From Pedobacter metabolipauper (GTDB taxonomy: Bacteria > Bacteroidota > Bacteroidia > Sphingobacteriales > Sphingobacteriaceae), in the NCBI RefSeq assembly GCF_004362715.1, contig NZ_SNYC01000003.1:745601-809600 (forward strand): 64,000 nt of DNA. Direction: 5' to 3'. Below the pieces are notes generated by a model. The model was not told the DNA's origin, did no database searches, and saw nothing but the letters and a program-made list of their open reading frames with translations. The position numbers and the translations under genes are program-made. Positions 35,140 through 43,978 of the stretch are shown one piece after another; the stretch's first letter is position 1; each line of letters begins with the position of its first letter.

Positions 35140-38100
35140 ATGATGAAAATTCACAATTACATTTTAACATTATTATTGTGGCTGGTATTTCACTTGCCAG
35201 CTCAGGTAAATGCACAAGTCACATATAATAAGCGGGGCGGAAGTCCGATCGGTGTCGCTCCGCAGCCTGGAAATCTTTCAAATGGTGCAAGCCTGGACAA
35301 CGTAGACTATTCTTCGGGCACTTTGAAAGTTGGAATACCTCTTTATGAGATAAAGGTAAACGACATTGTTGTTCCTATCAGTCTAAACTATAGTGCACTT
35401 GGTTTAAAAGCTGATCAGAAAGCAGGTTGTGTAGGGATGGGATGGGAGCTTAATGCAGGTGGAAAAATTACGACTATAGTAAATGGTCTACCAGATTACG
35501 ACAGCAAAGGCCTGGCAATAAATAGCAGTTCCAATCCTATGCTGCAGTTATCAAACACATCCGGTTTCGATATTGCAAATAATACGGATCACCGGACTTT
35601 CGCGTTACAGTCGATCAACAATCAAACAGATGCGGCATGGGATGTTTACAGCTACAGTTTGCCCGGATCAAGCGGCAAGTTTATGGAGTCAGGAGGGAAT
35701 TTACTTACATTTCCATATGACCCATTATTCAAAGGGGGCTTAAGTGAAATCTCACACGGAGATGGCTTAAAGTATTCATTTTCACCTGGTGATAGAAAGA
35801 AAACAAGTAAAAGGACTTTCTATACCAAGGACTATCAGCCAGAATATACGGTGAACTGGGCAGAGCCGGATTATGCTCCCTATTACAGCAGCAGGAATCT
35901 GGCAATGATTACTTCTGTAAAATATCGTGATACCGTTTCTTTCAATTATGATAGTTTTACCGTAGGCTCAAAGCCTTATCCAAAGATTACAACAACAGTT
36001 TCTGTTCCATTGGCCAGAGATGTCAATTTTGTAGGAAGTTCCTGGATAGCTGATCCATATTATGATATTAAAGAACCCAGTTATTCTCAAACTGAGGTTT
36101 CTTCAGAAGAATCTACCAGATTAAGAGAAATTAATTTCCCTGGTGGAAGAGTACTTTTTAATTATGAAGCCGATTATATGGGAGAGGATGTGCTTCATGA
36201 TATAACTATTCAGCAGAAAAATGGAAGCACCTACACCTTACTCAAAAAATACACCTTTATTTATCAGATGACCTATGCCCATTATTTAACATCAATTGTC
36301 GCCAGTGATAATAGCAATAACGAGGTTTATCATTGGCAGTTTAATTACAATAGCTATATGCCGGTTAACCAGGCTATGGGGGCGGCTGAAACCAATGCAC
36401 AAGACAGGTGGGGCTTTTATAATGGAAAAACCACAAATATGACGCTGGTAGAAAAACCATACGAAAATCTTTCTCTGCAGACTCGGTCTCACTATCCCAT
36501 TTACAACCTGGGATATCACGGAGGTGAAGAAGCCGTAAATATGCCTTCAAAAAGCCGTGAAGCTGCATTAATTTTAGGAAGCACAGCCAGTTCAATACCT
36601 TTTGCTGACAGGGAGTTTGTTTTTACAGAAGCTTTAAAAGGTACATTAAAAAGCATTCAAACACCTACTGGTGCATTGGTCGAGTACGAATATGAACCAC
36701 ATAAATTTCAACACGAACGAAAATACCCATCTACTTCAAACAATATCCTTACCGGTGGAGGAATCAGGATAAAGTCGATTAGCCATAGAGATAAAACCTC
36801 AGAAAAACTACTCTTAAGAAAAGAATATAAGTATGGCTCGTATTTTGGAAATACCGCTATATATTCGCCTGTATCGCTCCTTGAAAATGGTTATGGCATG
36901 GTGTCATACCCGGCCAATGTGGCAACTACGAAAGCCATATACAGTACTTCAACCAATGCCGCAAGCCTTACGGTAGAGAATTTATCACTACTGTCTCATG
37001 CGACAAATGACATGAGCTACTCGGGAGGAAGTTATGCATTATATCCGGTTGTATCAGAATATCTAATCAGAGACTCAACTACTATTTTTCTTGCAAATAA
37101 ATATAGCGGCAAGACCGTCTACTTTTCAAATACACCCGGACTGGATATTTTACAGGCCGGATATGGAAGTTTAGACAATATAAATATAGACCTACCGATT
37201 AATATTGGTGTGAGTAGAGATAACAAAAATGGGAAGGTCTATAAAAAACTCATCATGAAAAGTGATGATGTTAACTGGATACCTGTTGAGAGTCACCATT
37301 ATGAGTATGCCAGATTTGTTGCACCTGTTCCCGCTATCCCCCAAAAATCATATTCTAGTTTTCCTTCGATAAGTGGGATTAAAGCTGCACATTATACGAC
37401 TGCAAATTATTTTTTCTGTATAAGTGTTTATAGTTCAAGTACAAACCAGTATACTCTTGAATGCAATACGGTACCAGCTGACAATTCGAGCCCAATAGAT
37501 CCGCTTTATTTCGCTAACATCGAATTTGAAAGACCTGATTCTTATTACCCAAACAAATATGCCGCTAACGTATTTGCTGCCCATGAATACTCGGATGTAT
37601 ACAAGGTTCTTGATGAAGATTTATTGACTTATGGTGTAAATGTGGAGTTACCGTCCTCTATAAAGAATTCATTTAAATACAATAGCTATTTGCAAACAAA
37701 ACTAATAGAATCAAATTACAACAATGAAATTACCAGGAAAAGAATAAAGTACCCATTGGACTATGCATATAGTCCTTTAGGATTGGGCGTAACAACCTTA
37801 AAAGATTCCTATTTGGTAACGCAGCCCGTAGAGCAATTGTCGACTGCTTTAGCAGGGAATTCAGAGCATGTATTGGGAGGTGTAATCAACTCATACTATG
37901 ACAAGTACTACGCTGATGAGCTGGTCAATGAAAAGGGTATTCTTCAATTAAATACAGGAGGGAAGCCATTGCCTTACGATACACTTAGCGGTGTTGACCT
38001 TAACCTTTATGAATCAAGAAAAAACTTTGAGCAGTATGATAATATTGGGAATTTGCAGCAATTTTCAGAAACAAATGGCTCAAAGAACTCAGTGATATGG

Positions 38101-38655
38101 GGGTATAACAACAAGTATCCAATTGCCCATGTTTCTAATGCTCAATTCTCAGATATCGCTTATAGTAGTTTTGAGAGTATGGATAAAGGGAACTGGAATT
38201 ATTCAGGAGCAGTACAGAACATATTAGCACCAATTGGTAAATCATCTTATCAACTTTCAGGAGGACAACTTAGTAAGTCTGGATTAAATTCTGCGAAGAC
38301 GTATGTCTTAAGTTACTGGTTAAAAGATGATGCTGCTGCGACAGTTGGCGGAGGAAGCGTAACTGCCGCTGTAATTAAGAGAAGTTTTATGGGTTGGAAA
38401 TATATTGAACATCGGTTTTCAGGAACAACTATTGTAGGAATTTCCGGTTCAGGTTCTATTGATGATGTCCGTTTATATCCTGTAGAGGCGAGTATGTCTA
38501 CTTACACTTATGAGCCATCTGTAGGGCTTACCAGTTCGACAGACGCAGGAGGAAAAACCAGTTATTACGAGTACGATACTTTTCAGAGAGTCAGACAAAT
38601 TAAGGATCAGAATGGGAATATTTTAAAAAGGTTGGCATACAATTATGGATACTAA
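35140..38655 (+). CDS. Secreted SpvB/YD-repeat shell protein A2
   Basis: 1171 aa, paralogue of A1. It has a signal peptide ending VNAQ, then YSSGTLKVGIPLYEIKVND, VPISLNYSALG and CVGMGWELNAGGKITT, the same SpvB-like opening. The body has many Tyr-rich strands such as FINPGG-type and EYEYEP elements. The C-terminal jelly-roll-like segment is SFESMDKGNWNYSGAV to GSIDDVRLYP, and the final YD repeat is YYEYDTFQRVRQIKD. Similarity to A1 is clear in both end regions and weaker in the middle. The gene overlaps B2 by 11 bp, unlike the 7-10 nt gap in the first locus. It carries no toxin tip. Confidence 0.75.
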   Translation: MMKIHNYILTLLLWLVFHLPAQVNAQVTYNKRGGSPIGVAPQPGNLSNGASLDNVDYSSGTLKVGIPLYEIKVNDIVVPISLNYSALGLKADQKAGCVGMGWELNAGGKITTIVNGLPDYDSKGLAINSSSNPMLQLSNTSGFDIANNTDHRTFALQSINNQTDAAWDVYSYSLPGSSGKFMESGGNLLTFPYDPLFKGGLSEISHGDGLKYSFSPGDRKKTSKRTFYTKDYQPEYTVNWAEPDYAPYYSSRNLAMITSVKYRDTVSFNYDSFTVGSKPYPKITTTVSVPLARDVNFVGSSWIADPYYDIKEPSYSQTEVSSEESTRLREINFPGGRVLFNYEADYMGEDVLHDITIQQKNGSTYTLLKKYTFIYQMTYAHYLTSIVASDNSNNEVYHWQFNYNSYMPVNQAMGAAETNAQDRWGFYNGKTTNMTLVEKPYENLSLQTRSHYPIYNLGYHGGEEAVNMPSKSREAALILGSTASSIPFADREFVFTEALKGTLKSIQTPTGALVEYEYEPHKFQHERKYPSTSNNILTGGGIRIKSISHRDKTSEKLLLRKEYKYGSYFGNTAIYSPVSLLENGYGMVSYPANVATTKAIYSTSTNAASLTVENLSLLSHATNDMSYSGGSYALYPVVSEYLIRDSTTIFLANKYSGKTVYFSNTPGLDILQAGYGSLDNINIDLPINIGVSRDNKNGKVYKKLIMKSDDVNWIPVESHHYEYARFVAPVPAIPQKSYSSFPSISGIKAAHYTTANYFFCISVYSSSTNQYTLECNTVPADNSSPIDPLYFANIEFERPDSYYPNKYAANVFAAHEYSDVYKVLDEDLLTYGVNVELPSSIKNSFKYNSYLQTKLIESNYNNEITRKRIKYPLDYAYSPLGLGVTTLKDSYLVTQPVEQLSTALAGNSEHVLGGVINSYYDKYYADELVNEKGILQLNTGGKPLPYDTLSGVDLNLYESRKNFEQYDNIGNLQQFSETNGSKNSVIWGYNNKYPIAHVSNAQFSDIAYSSFESMDKGNWNYSGAVQNILAPIGKSSYQLSGGQLSKSGLNSAKTYVLSYWLKDDAAATVGGGSVTAAVIKRSFMGWKYIEHRFSGTTIVGISGSGSIDDVRLYPVEASMSTYTYEPSVGLTSSTDAGGKTSYYEYDTFQRVRQIKDQNGNILKRLAYNYGY

Positions 38656-41600
38656 AATCAAGAATATGAAAACTATTTGCTATACTTTTTTATCATTGAT
38701 ATTGTTGTTTGTTGAGGTAAATGCCCAGACCGACATCAGACTGGTGAGCCACAGTGCACCAGTTGTAACATCGACAGGCAGTATTACACTTCAGGACGGA
38801 TTTTCTGTTCCTTCAGGATCCTCATTTCATGCATACATTACGAATACCACAACAGAGATAACTCCCAGTCAGCACAAGCCTTATATTCTTTCTTTTGTAT
38901 CAAGAAAGGCAGGTGTCTGGGGATCGTCAATTCCTAATCCAGGAGTTTACGATATGAATGCCAATATCCAGTATATGGATGCATTAGGAAGAATAGACCA
39001 GGAAATTGCAATTAAAGGAAGTGCTTCACTAACCGATGTAATCACACCTCATGTTTATAGCTTATCGGGTCGTGAAGAAACCACGTATTTACCTTACCCT
39101 GAATATTTGGGTTATTCTTCTGTTGTATATGCCCCTGGATCTTATCGTGGAGCAGCTGATAATAGTCAGGAGTATACTTATAGTAATCCTCCCAGTGGTA
39201 TGAGTTCTTCTTATGCCTTCAGTTACTATCCTTTTGCCCGTTCCAGGTACGAGAATTCTCCATTAAACAGGGAGCGGGAGCGCGCATTTGACGGTGCAAG
39301 CTGGCAGTCTGGAGGCCAAACTATTAAAATTGATGATGATATTAAGAATGTAACAGATACGGTAAAATCTTTAAAAGTAAGTATCAGTCCGGTTACGGGT
39401 GTACGTTCAATTGTATATGGAGATAACGTTTGGATTGGTTTTGGGTTACTGGTTAAAATTGTAAAAGATGAAAACTGGATTTCGGAGATGGGTTTAGCTG
39501 GTACATCAAGGGAATATTCAAACCTTTATGGCCAGGTATTACTCAAACGAATGTACTATAAAGATGGAACGGCGATTAAAGCTGCTTCAACTTACTATGT
39601 ATATGATGACTTTGGGAATCTATGTTATGTGATGCCTCCAAAATTTGAACCTACTTTATCAAGTGTAACTAATAGCACGCTTTTAAACGAACTTTGTTTC
39701 CAGTATAAATATGACAGTCGTCAACGGGTGATAGAGAAAAAGATTCCTGGAAAAGATTGGGAGTACGTAATCTACAACAAACTTGATCAGGCAGTAGCTA
39801 CTCAGGATGCTAACCAAAGGATAACAAACAAATGGTTGTGTACTAAATATGATGCTCTTGGCCGTGTAATTATCACAGGAATAAAAACGATCTCAAAAAC
39901 AAGGCTTGAATTCCAAGCCGAGGTTAATTCACAAAGTATTGAATGGGAGAACAGGGATTATAATTCGACAACCATTGGTTATAGTTCGGTAACCTATCCT
40001 TCAACACTTGATTCTTATTTAAGCATTGACTATTACGATGATTATAATCTTCCAGGAGGAAATCCCTATCCGGATGCACTTTCCAATGGTATCAGCAAAG
40101 GACTGCTTACAGGAAGTAAAGTAAATGTACTAGGAACTACGAATATGTTGTGGGCTGTACAATACTATGATAATGAAGGTAGAATTTCTAAAAGCTATAA
40201 GCAGCATTATAAAGGTGGGCTTGTTAATACTGGCAACTATGATGAAGTAACAAATACCTATGATTTTACGGGATCATTGTTAAGTTCAGATCGTCGTCAT
40301 AAGGTAGCCGCAACAGAGGCACTCCGAATATTAATGGAGCATGAATACAATGAAAAGGGGCAATTGACAAAAACCTGGGAGACTTTAAATACCACAAAAG
40401 TATTATTATCCAAACTAGAGTATGATCAGTTGGGTAAAATGCAATGGAAAAAATTGCACTCAACGGATGGTGGATCTTCAACTTTCTTAAGCAAGACTAA
40501 ATACTGGTTCTTAGACAGGGGCTGGTTGCGAAGCTTGGAATCCGCGTCTTTTACAACTGAACTCTATTATGACCACGTAGGAAATATTAGTCAAAACGAA
40601 TATCATTCTGCTAGAGCCAACGGAAAATTCAATTACACTTATGACAATTTAAACAGGTTAACTAATGCAAACTATTTTAAGTTCCAAAATGGCGGGGCGG
40701 TAGATGATAGCAGGCTGGACGAGACTATTACTTATGATAAAAATGGAAATATTATTACCCTTAATCGTGGTGGCTCGGGCAATGGATTAATGAGTTACAA
40801 TTACCAAAATAGTAGTCTCAGCAACAAATTATCGACTGTTACTAAAAACGGCAGTGCATTCAGAACTTATACATACGATTCAAATGGGAATTCACTTACA
40901 AATGGTGTAAGTAAAACAATCGATTATAATATATTAAATCTTCCCTCGGCGGTTAAAACTAGTGGCACAGGTGCAGTAATTTCGACTTACATCTACAGTG
41001 CTGCAGGCGAAAAATTACGCAACACAGGAAGCGATGGCACAAGAGATTATATAAATGGTATAGTTTACCGCAATAATATTCTGGATTTGATCCAAACCCC
41101 AGAGGGTAAAGCAATTCCAAATGGAAGTTCATTTCAGTTCATTTATGATCTAAAGGATCATTTGGGTAACACCAGGGTTTCTATTGACAAAGGACCAAGC
41201 AATGATACAGCACGGGTTGTTCAGGCAGATGAATATTATGCATTTGGACTACATGCACCAGCATTTGATGGTGCAAACAATAACAAGTATCTTTATAATG
41301 GAAAAGAGAAACAGATTGATTTGGAGAATCAATATGATTATGGTGCGAGGTTTTATGATCCGGTGATTGGAAGGTGGAATGTGGTTGATAAATTAGCTGA
41401 TAATCCAAATCAGTTTAGCAAATCTCCTTATGCCTATACTTGGAATAACCCTATAAATTTGACGGATCCTGACGGTAATTGTCCAGATTGTCCAGATTTT
41501 GATGATCCTTTGGGAAATGGAATGTCTATTGTAGAGAATCAGGCTTACAGCATAAGAGATGCAACTTCTTCCGCAACCGTAACTATTCTTAGTTATTTGG

Positions 41601-42097
41601 GTAATTTCGCAACCAAAGGCGGCATACCCGTTATGAAGATGGAGTTTACTTACGGTGAAGCGGGCAGGAAACAAAGAATAGTACCTTTAGAAGGAAATAA
41701 AGATGCGGGGGTGCTGTTGGCAGCACTTGATATGACCAGATTAATACCTGCGGGAGGTGTCGAAGGCGGTCTATTAAGCAAGTCTAACTTACCCAAATCA
41801 GCAGCTATCGAAACTGTAAATAAAGTAGTACATGGAAATTCGAAAGAAAGCCTTCTTGAAACTACGCTTTACAGACTTGAAACCTATTTAGGTGAGTATC
41901 TTAAAATGGGAGTAACGTCAAAAGCTGTTCCTGAAAAAAGATATTCAAAAAAATTCATGGAAGGTAAACGAATGGTTCCAGTAGATAGAGGTGTAAGAAT
42001 TAACATGTTATTAAAAGAAAGAAAAATTGTTGAAGTTGATCCGGGGCCACTAAATTTTGAGCCGTGGGCAGGATCTAAAAAATTAAAATTTAATTGA
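38645..42097 (+). CDS. Secreted DUF6443/RHS protein B2 with GIY-YIG-like toxin candidate
   Basis: 1150 aa, paralogue of B1. The ATG at 38645 overlaps A2; an ATG at 38666 gives a cleaner signal peptide (ending VNAQ). It has SITLQDGFSVPSGSS, DUF6443-like YMDALGRIDQEI, YD repeats (QYKYDSRQRVIEKKIPG) and the RHS core (LKDHLGNTRV, YLYNGKEKQID, YGARFYDPVIGRW, LTDPDGN at about 940). The tip (about 945-1150) differs wholly from B1. Its last ~80 residues read TLYRLETYLGEYLKMGVTSK, RYSKKF, R.NMLLKERKIVE and GPLNFEPW, which fits a GIY-YIG (URI) nuclease fold with the expected Y..G, K/R, E and N order. The assignment is by pattern only. The next gene overlaps the stop by 4 bp. Confidence 0.85.
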   Translation: MDTKIKNMKTICYTFLSLILLFVEVNAQTDIRLVSHSAPVVTSTGSITLQDGFSVPSGSSFHAYITNTTTEITPSQHKPYILSFVSRKAGVWGSSIPNPGVYDMNANIQYMDALGRIDQEIAIKGSASLTDVITPHVYSLSGREETTYLPYPEYLGYSSVVYAPGSYRGAADNSQEYTYSNPPSGMSSSYAFSYYPFARSRYENSPLNRERERAFDGASWQSGGQTIKIDDDIKNVTDTVKSLKVSISPVTGVRSIVYGDNVWIGFGLLVKIVKDENWISEMGLAGTSREYSNLYGQVLLKRMYYKDGTAIKAASTYYVYDDFGNLCYVMPPKFEPTLSSVTNSTLLNELCFQYKYDSRQRVIEKKIPGKDWEYVIYNKLDQAVATQDANQRITNKWLCTKYDALGRVIITGIKTISKTRLEFQAEVNSQSIEWENRDYNSTTIGYSSVTYPSTLDSYLSIDYYDDYNLPGGNPYPDALSNGISKGLLTGSKVNVLGTTNMLWAVQYYDNEGRISKSYKQHYKGGLVNTGNYDEVTNTYDFTGSLLSSDRRHKVAATEALRILMEHEYNEKGQLTKTWETLNTTKVLLSKLEYDQLGKMQWKKLHSTDGGSSTFLSKTKYWFLDRGWLRSLESASFTTELYYDHVGNISQNEYHSARANGKFNYTYDNLNRLTNANYFKFQNGGAVDDSRLDETITYDKNGNIITLNRGGSGNGLMSYNYQNSSLSNKLSTVTKNGSAFRTYTYDSNGNSLTNGVSKTIDYNILNLPSAVKTSGTGAVISTYIYSAAGEKLRNTGSDGTRDYINGIVYRNNILDLIQTPEGKAIPNGSSFQFIYDLKDHLGNTRVSIDKGPSNDTARVVQADEYYAFGLHAPAFDGANNNKYLYNGKEKQIDLENQYDYGARFYDPVIGRWNVVDKLADNPNQFSKSPYAYTWNNPINLTDPDGNCPDCPDFDDPLGNGMSIVENQAYSIRDATSSATVTILSYLGNFATKGGIPVMKMEFTYGEAGRKQRIVPLEGNKDAGVLLAALDMTRLIPAGGVEGGLLSKSNLPKSAAIETVNKVVHGNSKESLLETTLYRLETYLGEYLKMGVTSKAVPEKRYSKKFMEGKRMVPVDRGVRINMLLKERKIVEVDPGPLNFEPWAGSKKLKFN

Positions 42098-42537
42098 TAG
42101 GATATTACTTAAATACAGGTGATGAACAAGGTTCAGAAATGTTTAGTCCATATGTCTGGGGCGACTCAGGGTTGGGGCAATTAATAAAAAGAAGAACATC
42201 AGGTAAGTCGTATGGTTCTGATTTGGATTTATTGCTAATAAAATTTTATATAGAGGGTAAATTTAGCAGTTACCTTCCACTCGAACCAAAACTTGGTAAT
42301 TATACGAGTCGCAGTAAAGATATTGGGATAGATATAGCTGTGACCAAGGAATTATTTCATAGCCGAAATGAATTCGAGCGAAGAGAATTTGTCGTAGACA
42401 GCACATTAAATGCAGTCGAACTGATAAGAGATAAACTAAAGAAAAAAAAGCTGAATATCGACTTTGATGCCTTAATTAGTGACCTTAACGAGATTTCAGC
42501 AGATTATCTAAAAAAGAAAGAACCTTATGGTATTTAG
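42094..42537 (+). CDS. Candidate immunity protein for B2 tip
   Basis: 147 aa. The frame opens with TTG overlapping the B2 stop (TTGA, 4 bp), which suggests coupled translation; the first ATG in frame is at 42139 and would give 132 aa. The protein is acidic/basic mixed with helical C-terminus (ELIRDKLKKKKLNIDFDALI) and no signal peptide or membrane span. It is unlike the first locus's immunity candidate, as expected for polymorphic pairs. Function is inferred from its place directly after a toxin tip. I do not recognise the family. Confidence 0.55.
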   Translation: MIGYYLNTGDEQGSEMFSPYVWGDSGLGQLIKRRTSGKSYGSDLDLLLIKFYIEGKFSSYLPLEPKLGNYTSRSKDIGIDIAVTKELFHSRNEFERREFVVDSTLNAVELIRDKLKKKKLNIDFDALISDLNEISADYLKKKEPYGI

Positions 42538-42660
42538 AAGAATACCAAATTACTAAGAGGCTTAGTCAGCCCAGCTGAAAGAAGAAGGTTGTTACTTAAA
42601 AAAGCACTTAAAAGTAAGGGCGAAGAAGTATTTAACCATTTTCTAATGCTGCAGTTATAA
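42538..42660 (+). pseudogene. In-frame coding-like remnant after the second immunity candidate
   Basis: After the TAG at 42535-42537 the same frame continues open for 40 codons (KNTKLLRGLVSPAERRRLL and so on) to a TAA at 42658-42660. It is Lys/Arg-rich and reads like the end of a protein. It has no start codon of its own. It may be a leftover of an older tip or immunity gene, or the true C-terminus of the gene upstream if the TAG is a mutation. Confidence 0.3.
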
Positions 42661-42816
42661 ATAATAAACCCAGCAATTTAAAGAAAAATCCATGGCATAT
42701 CAGATGTGTGGCTATTATTTGAAAGATCAAGAAAATATAGACATTAATATCATTTCCTTAAATATAATTTGGATGTACAGTTTCATTTGCTAATATTTGT
42801 AGTAATCCCAATATCA

Positions 42817-43134
42817 ATGATGACCATTACTGTACTTGCAATCTTAGAACCCGATCCGATACCAGCACCTCCTTTAGCGAAAGTTATGAACGAGCGGCTA
42901 AAGCGTTTAGCAAATGAACTTGAACATGAGCTTTCCAGAAGCATGGACGAAATTGATTCTGAATGCGAAGACCTGGTAGTATACATCAGCTATAACAGCA
43001 AGTACACCATTAGATGGAAGATCGTTAATGATGTACCTCCAAAGATTGAAGCTGAAGTGGCCAGACAATGCGCTAACCTCGGTTATAACCTCTGGAAAGG
43101 AAGTACCATTTATAACTTCAATGCCCGTAATTAG
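42817..43134 (+). CDS. Small hypothetical protein
   Basis: 105 aa from ATG 42817; the same frame is open back to a TTG at 42769, which would add 16 hydrophobic residues. The body from about residue 18 looks coding: ERLKRLANELEHELSRSMDE (helical), YISYNSKYTIRWKIVNDVP and a C-terminal NLWKGSTIYNF. With the longer start there is one N-terminal hydrophobic stretch, so it could be membrane-anchored. No family is recognised. It is convergent with the response regulator at 43154. Confidence 0.5.
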   Translation: MMTITVLAILEPDPIPAPPLAKVMNERLKRLANELEHELSRSMDEIDSECEDLVVYISYNSKYTIRWKIVNDVPPKIEAEVARQCANLGYNLWKGSTIYNFNARN

Positions 43135-43153
43135 ACCACACAATTAAAACCCG

Positions 43154-43978
43154 TTAGCTTTTTCTTTTTTCAGGATGGATGCTGTTGATGTAATCACTGG
43201 GAGACATTCCGAACTGCTTTAAAAACTGCCTTCCGAATTGCGTCTGTGATGTGTAACCTACCTTCTCCGCAATTTCGTAAATTCTTAAGATCCCGTCATT
43301 CAATAGTTCCGCAGCTTTTTTTAGCCGGGTCAGATTGATCAGTTCATTCGGACTTAAGTTCGAGATCGATTTGATCTTCCGGTATAGGGTAGGGCGGCTC
43401 ATATTCATATTGTCCGACAAGTGGCTCACGTCAAAATCAACATCTTCCATATGTACATTGATTACCTGCTGCAGTTTCTCCAGGAAGATCTCATCCGCTT
43501 TAGAATGGGCCATGCTTTTAATATGGATCAATGGAGAGCTTGAAAAGTAAGCTTTTAGCTTATCCCTGTTCTTGATTAATGAGGAAATTTGAACCTGTAA
43601 AAATTCAGGAGAAAATGGCTTTTCTACATAGACATCTGCGCCAAGCTCCAGACCTTCAATCTTAGACTCCAGGGTATTCTTTGCCGTAAGCAATACCACA
43701 GGGATATGGCTGGACTCAATCCCGGACTTAATTCTTTTGCAAAGTTCAAAACCATCCATTTTAGGCATCATCACATCGGTGACAACCACTTGCACTACAT
43801 GTTCATCTAAAACTTCAAGCGCTTCTAAACCGTTCATAGCGGTCAGCACTGTAAATTTTTCACTTAAATCTTCGTACATAAAATCGAGGATATCTTCATT
43901 ATCATCGACAATCAATATGACAGGTTTCAAAATTTCTTCAGTTTCAGACGGAGGGATCTGATTTAAATTTTTTTCCAT
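43154..43978 (-). CDS. Response regulator with AraC-type HTH (HTCS C-terminal half)
   Basis: 274 aa. The receiver domain (about 18-135) has D25/D26 (IVDDNED), phospho-acceptor D68 (VVVTDVMMP) and K120 (VYVEKPFSP). The C-terminal AraC-type HTH (about 165-268) shows MSRPTLYRKIKSISNLSPNE and IAEKVGYTSQTQFGRQFLKQFGMSP. Together with the kinase upstream it has the domain set of a hybrid two-component system (HTCS), which in this phylum is usually one protein. Here it starts at its own ATG within the end of the kinase gene, overlapping 16 bp. It should control the SusC/SusD locus that diverges from the kinase gene. Confidence 0.9.
   Translation of the reverse strand: MEKNLNQIPPSETEEILKPVILIVDDNEDILDFMYEDLSEKFTVLTAMNGLEALEVLDEHVVQVVVTDVMMPKMDGFELCKRIKSGIESSHIPVVLLTAKNTLESKIEGLELGADVYVEKPFSPEFLQVQISSLIKNRDKLKAYFSSSPLIHIKSMAHSKADEIFLEKLQQVINVHMEDVDFDVSHLSDNMNMSRPTLYRKIKSISNLSPNELINLTRLKKAAELLNDGILRIYEIAEKVGYTSQTQFGRQFLKQFGMSPSDYINSIHPEKRKS

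Noticed and set aside
15526-42097. T9SS substrates
   Set aside because: No C-terminal T9SS sorting domain is present on A1, B1, A2 or B2; the B tips are toxin-like.
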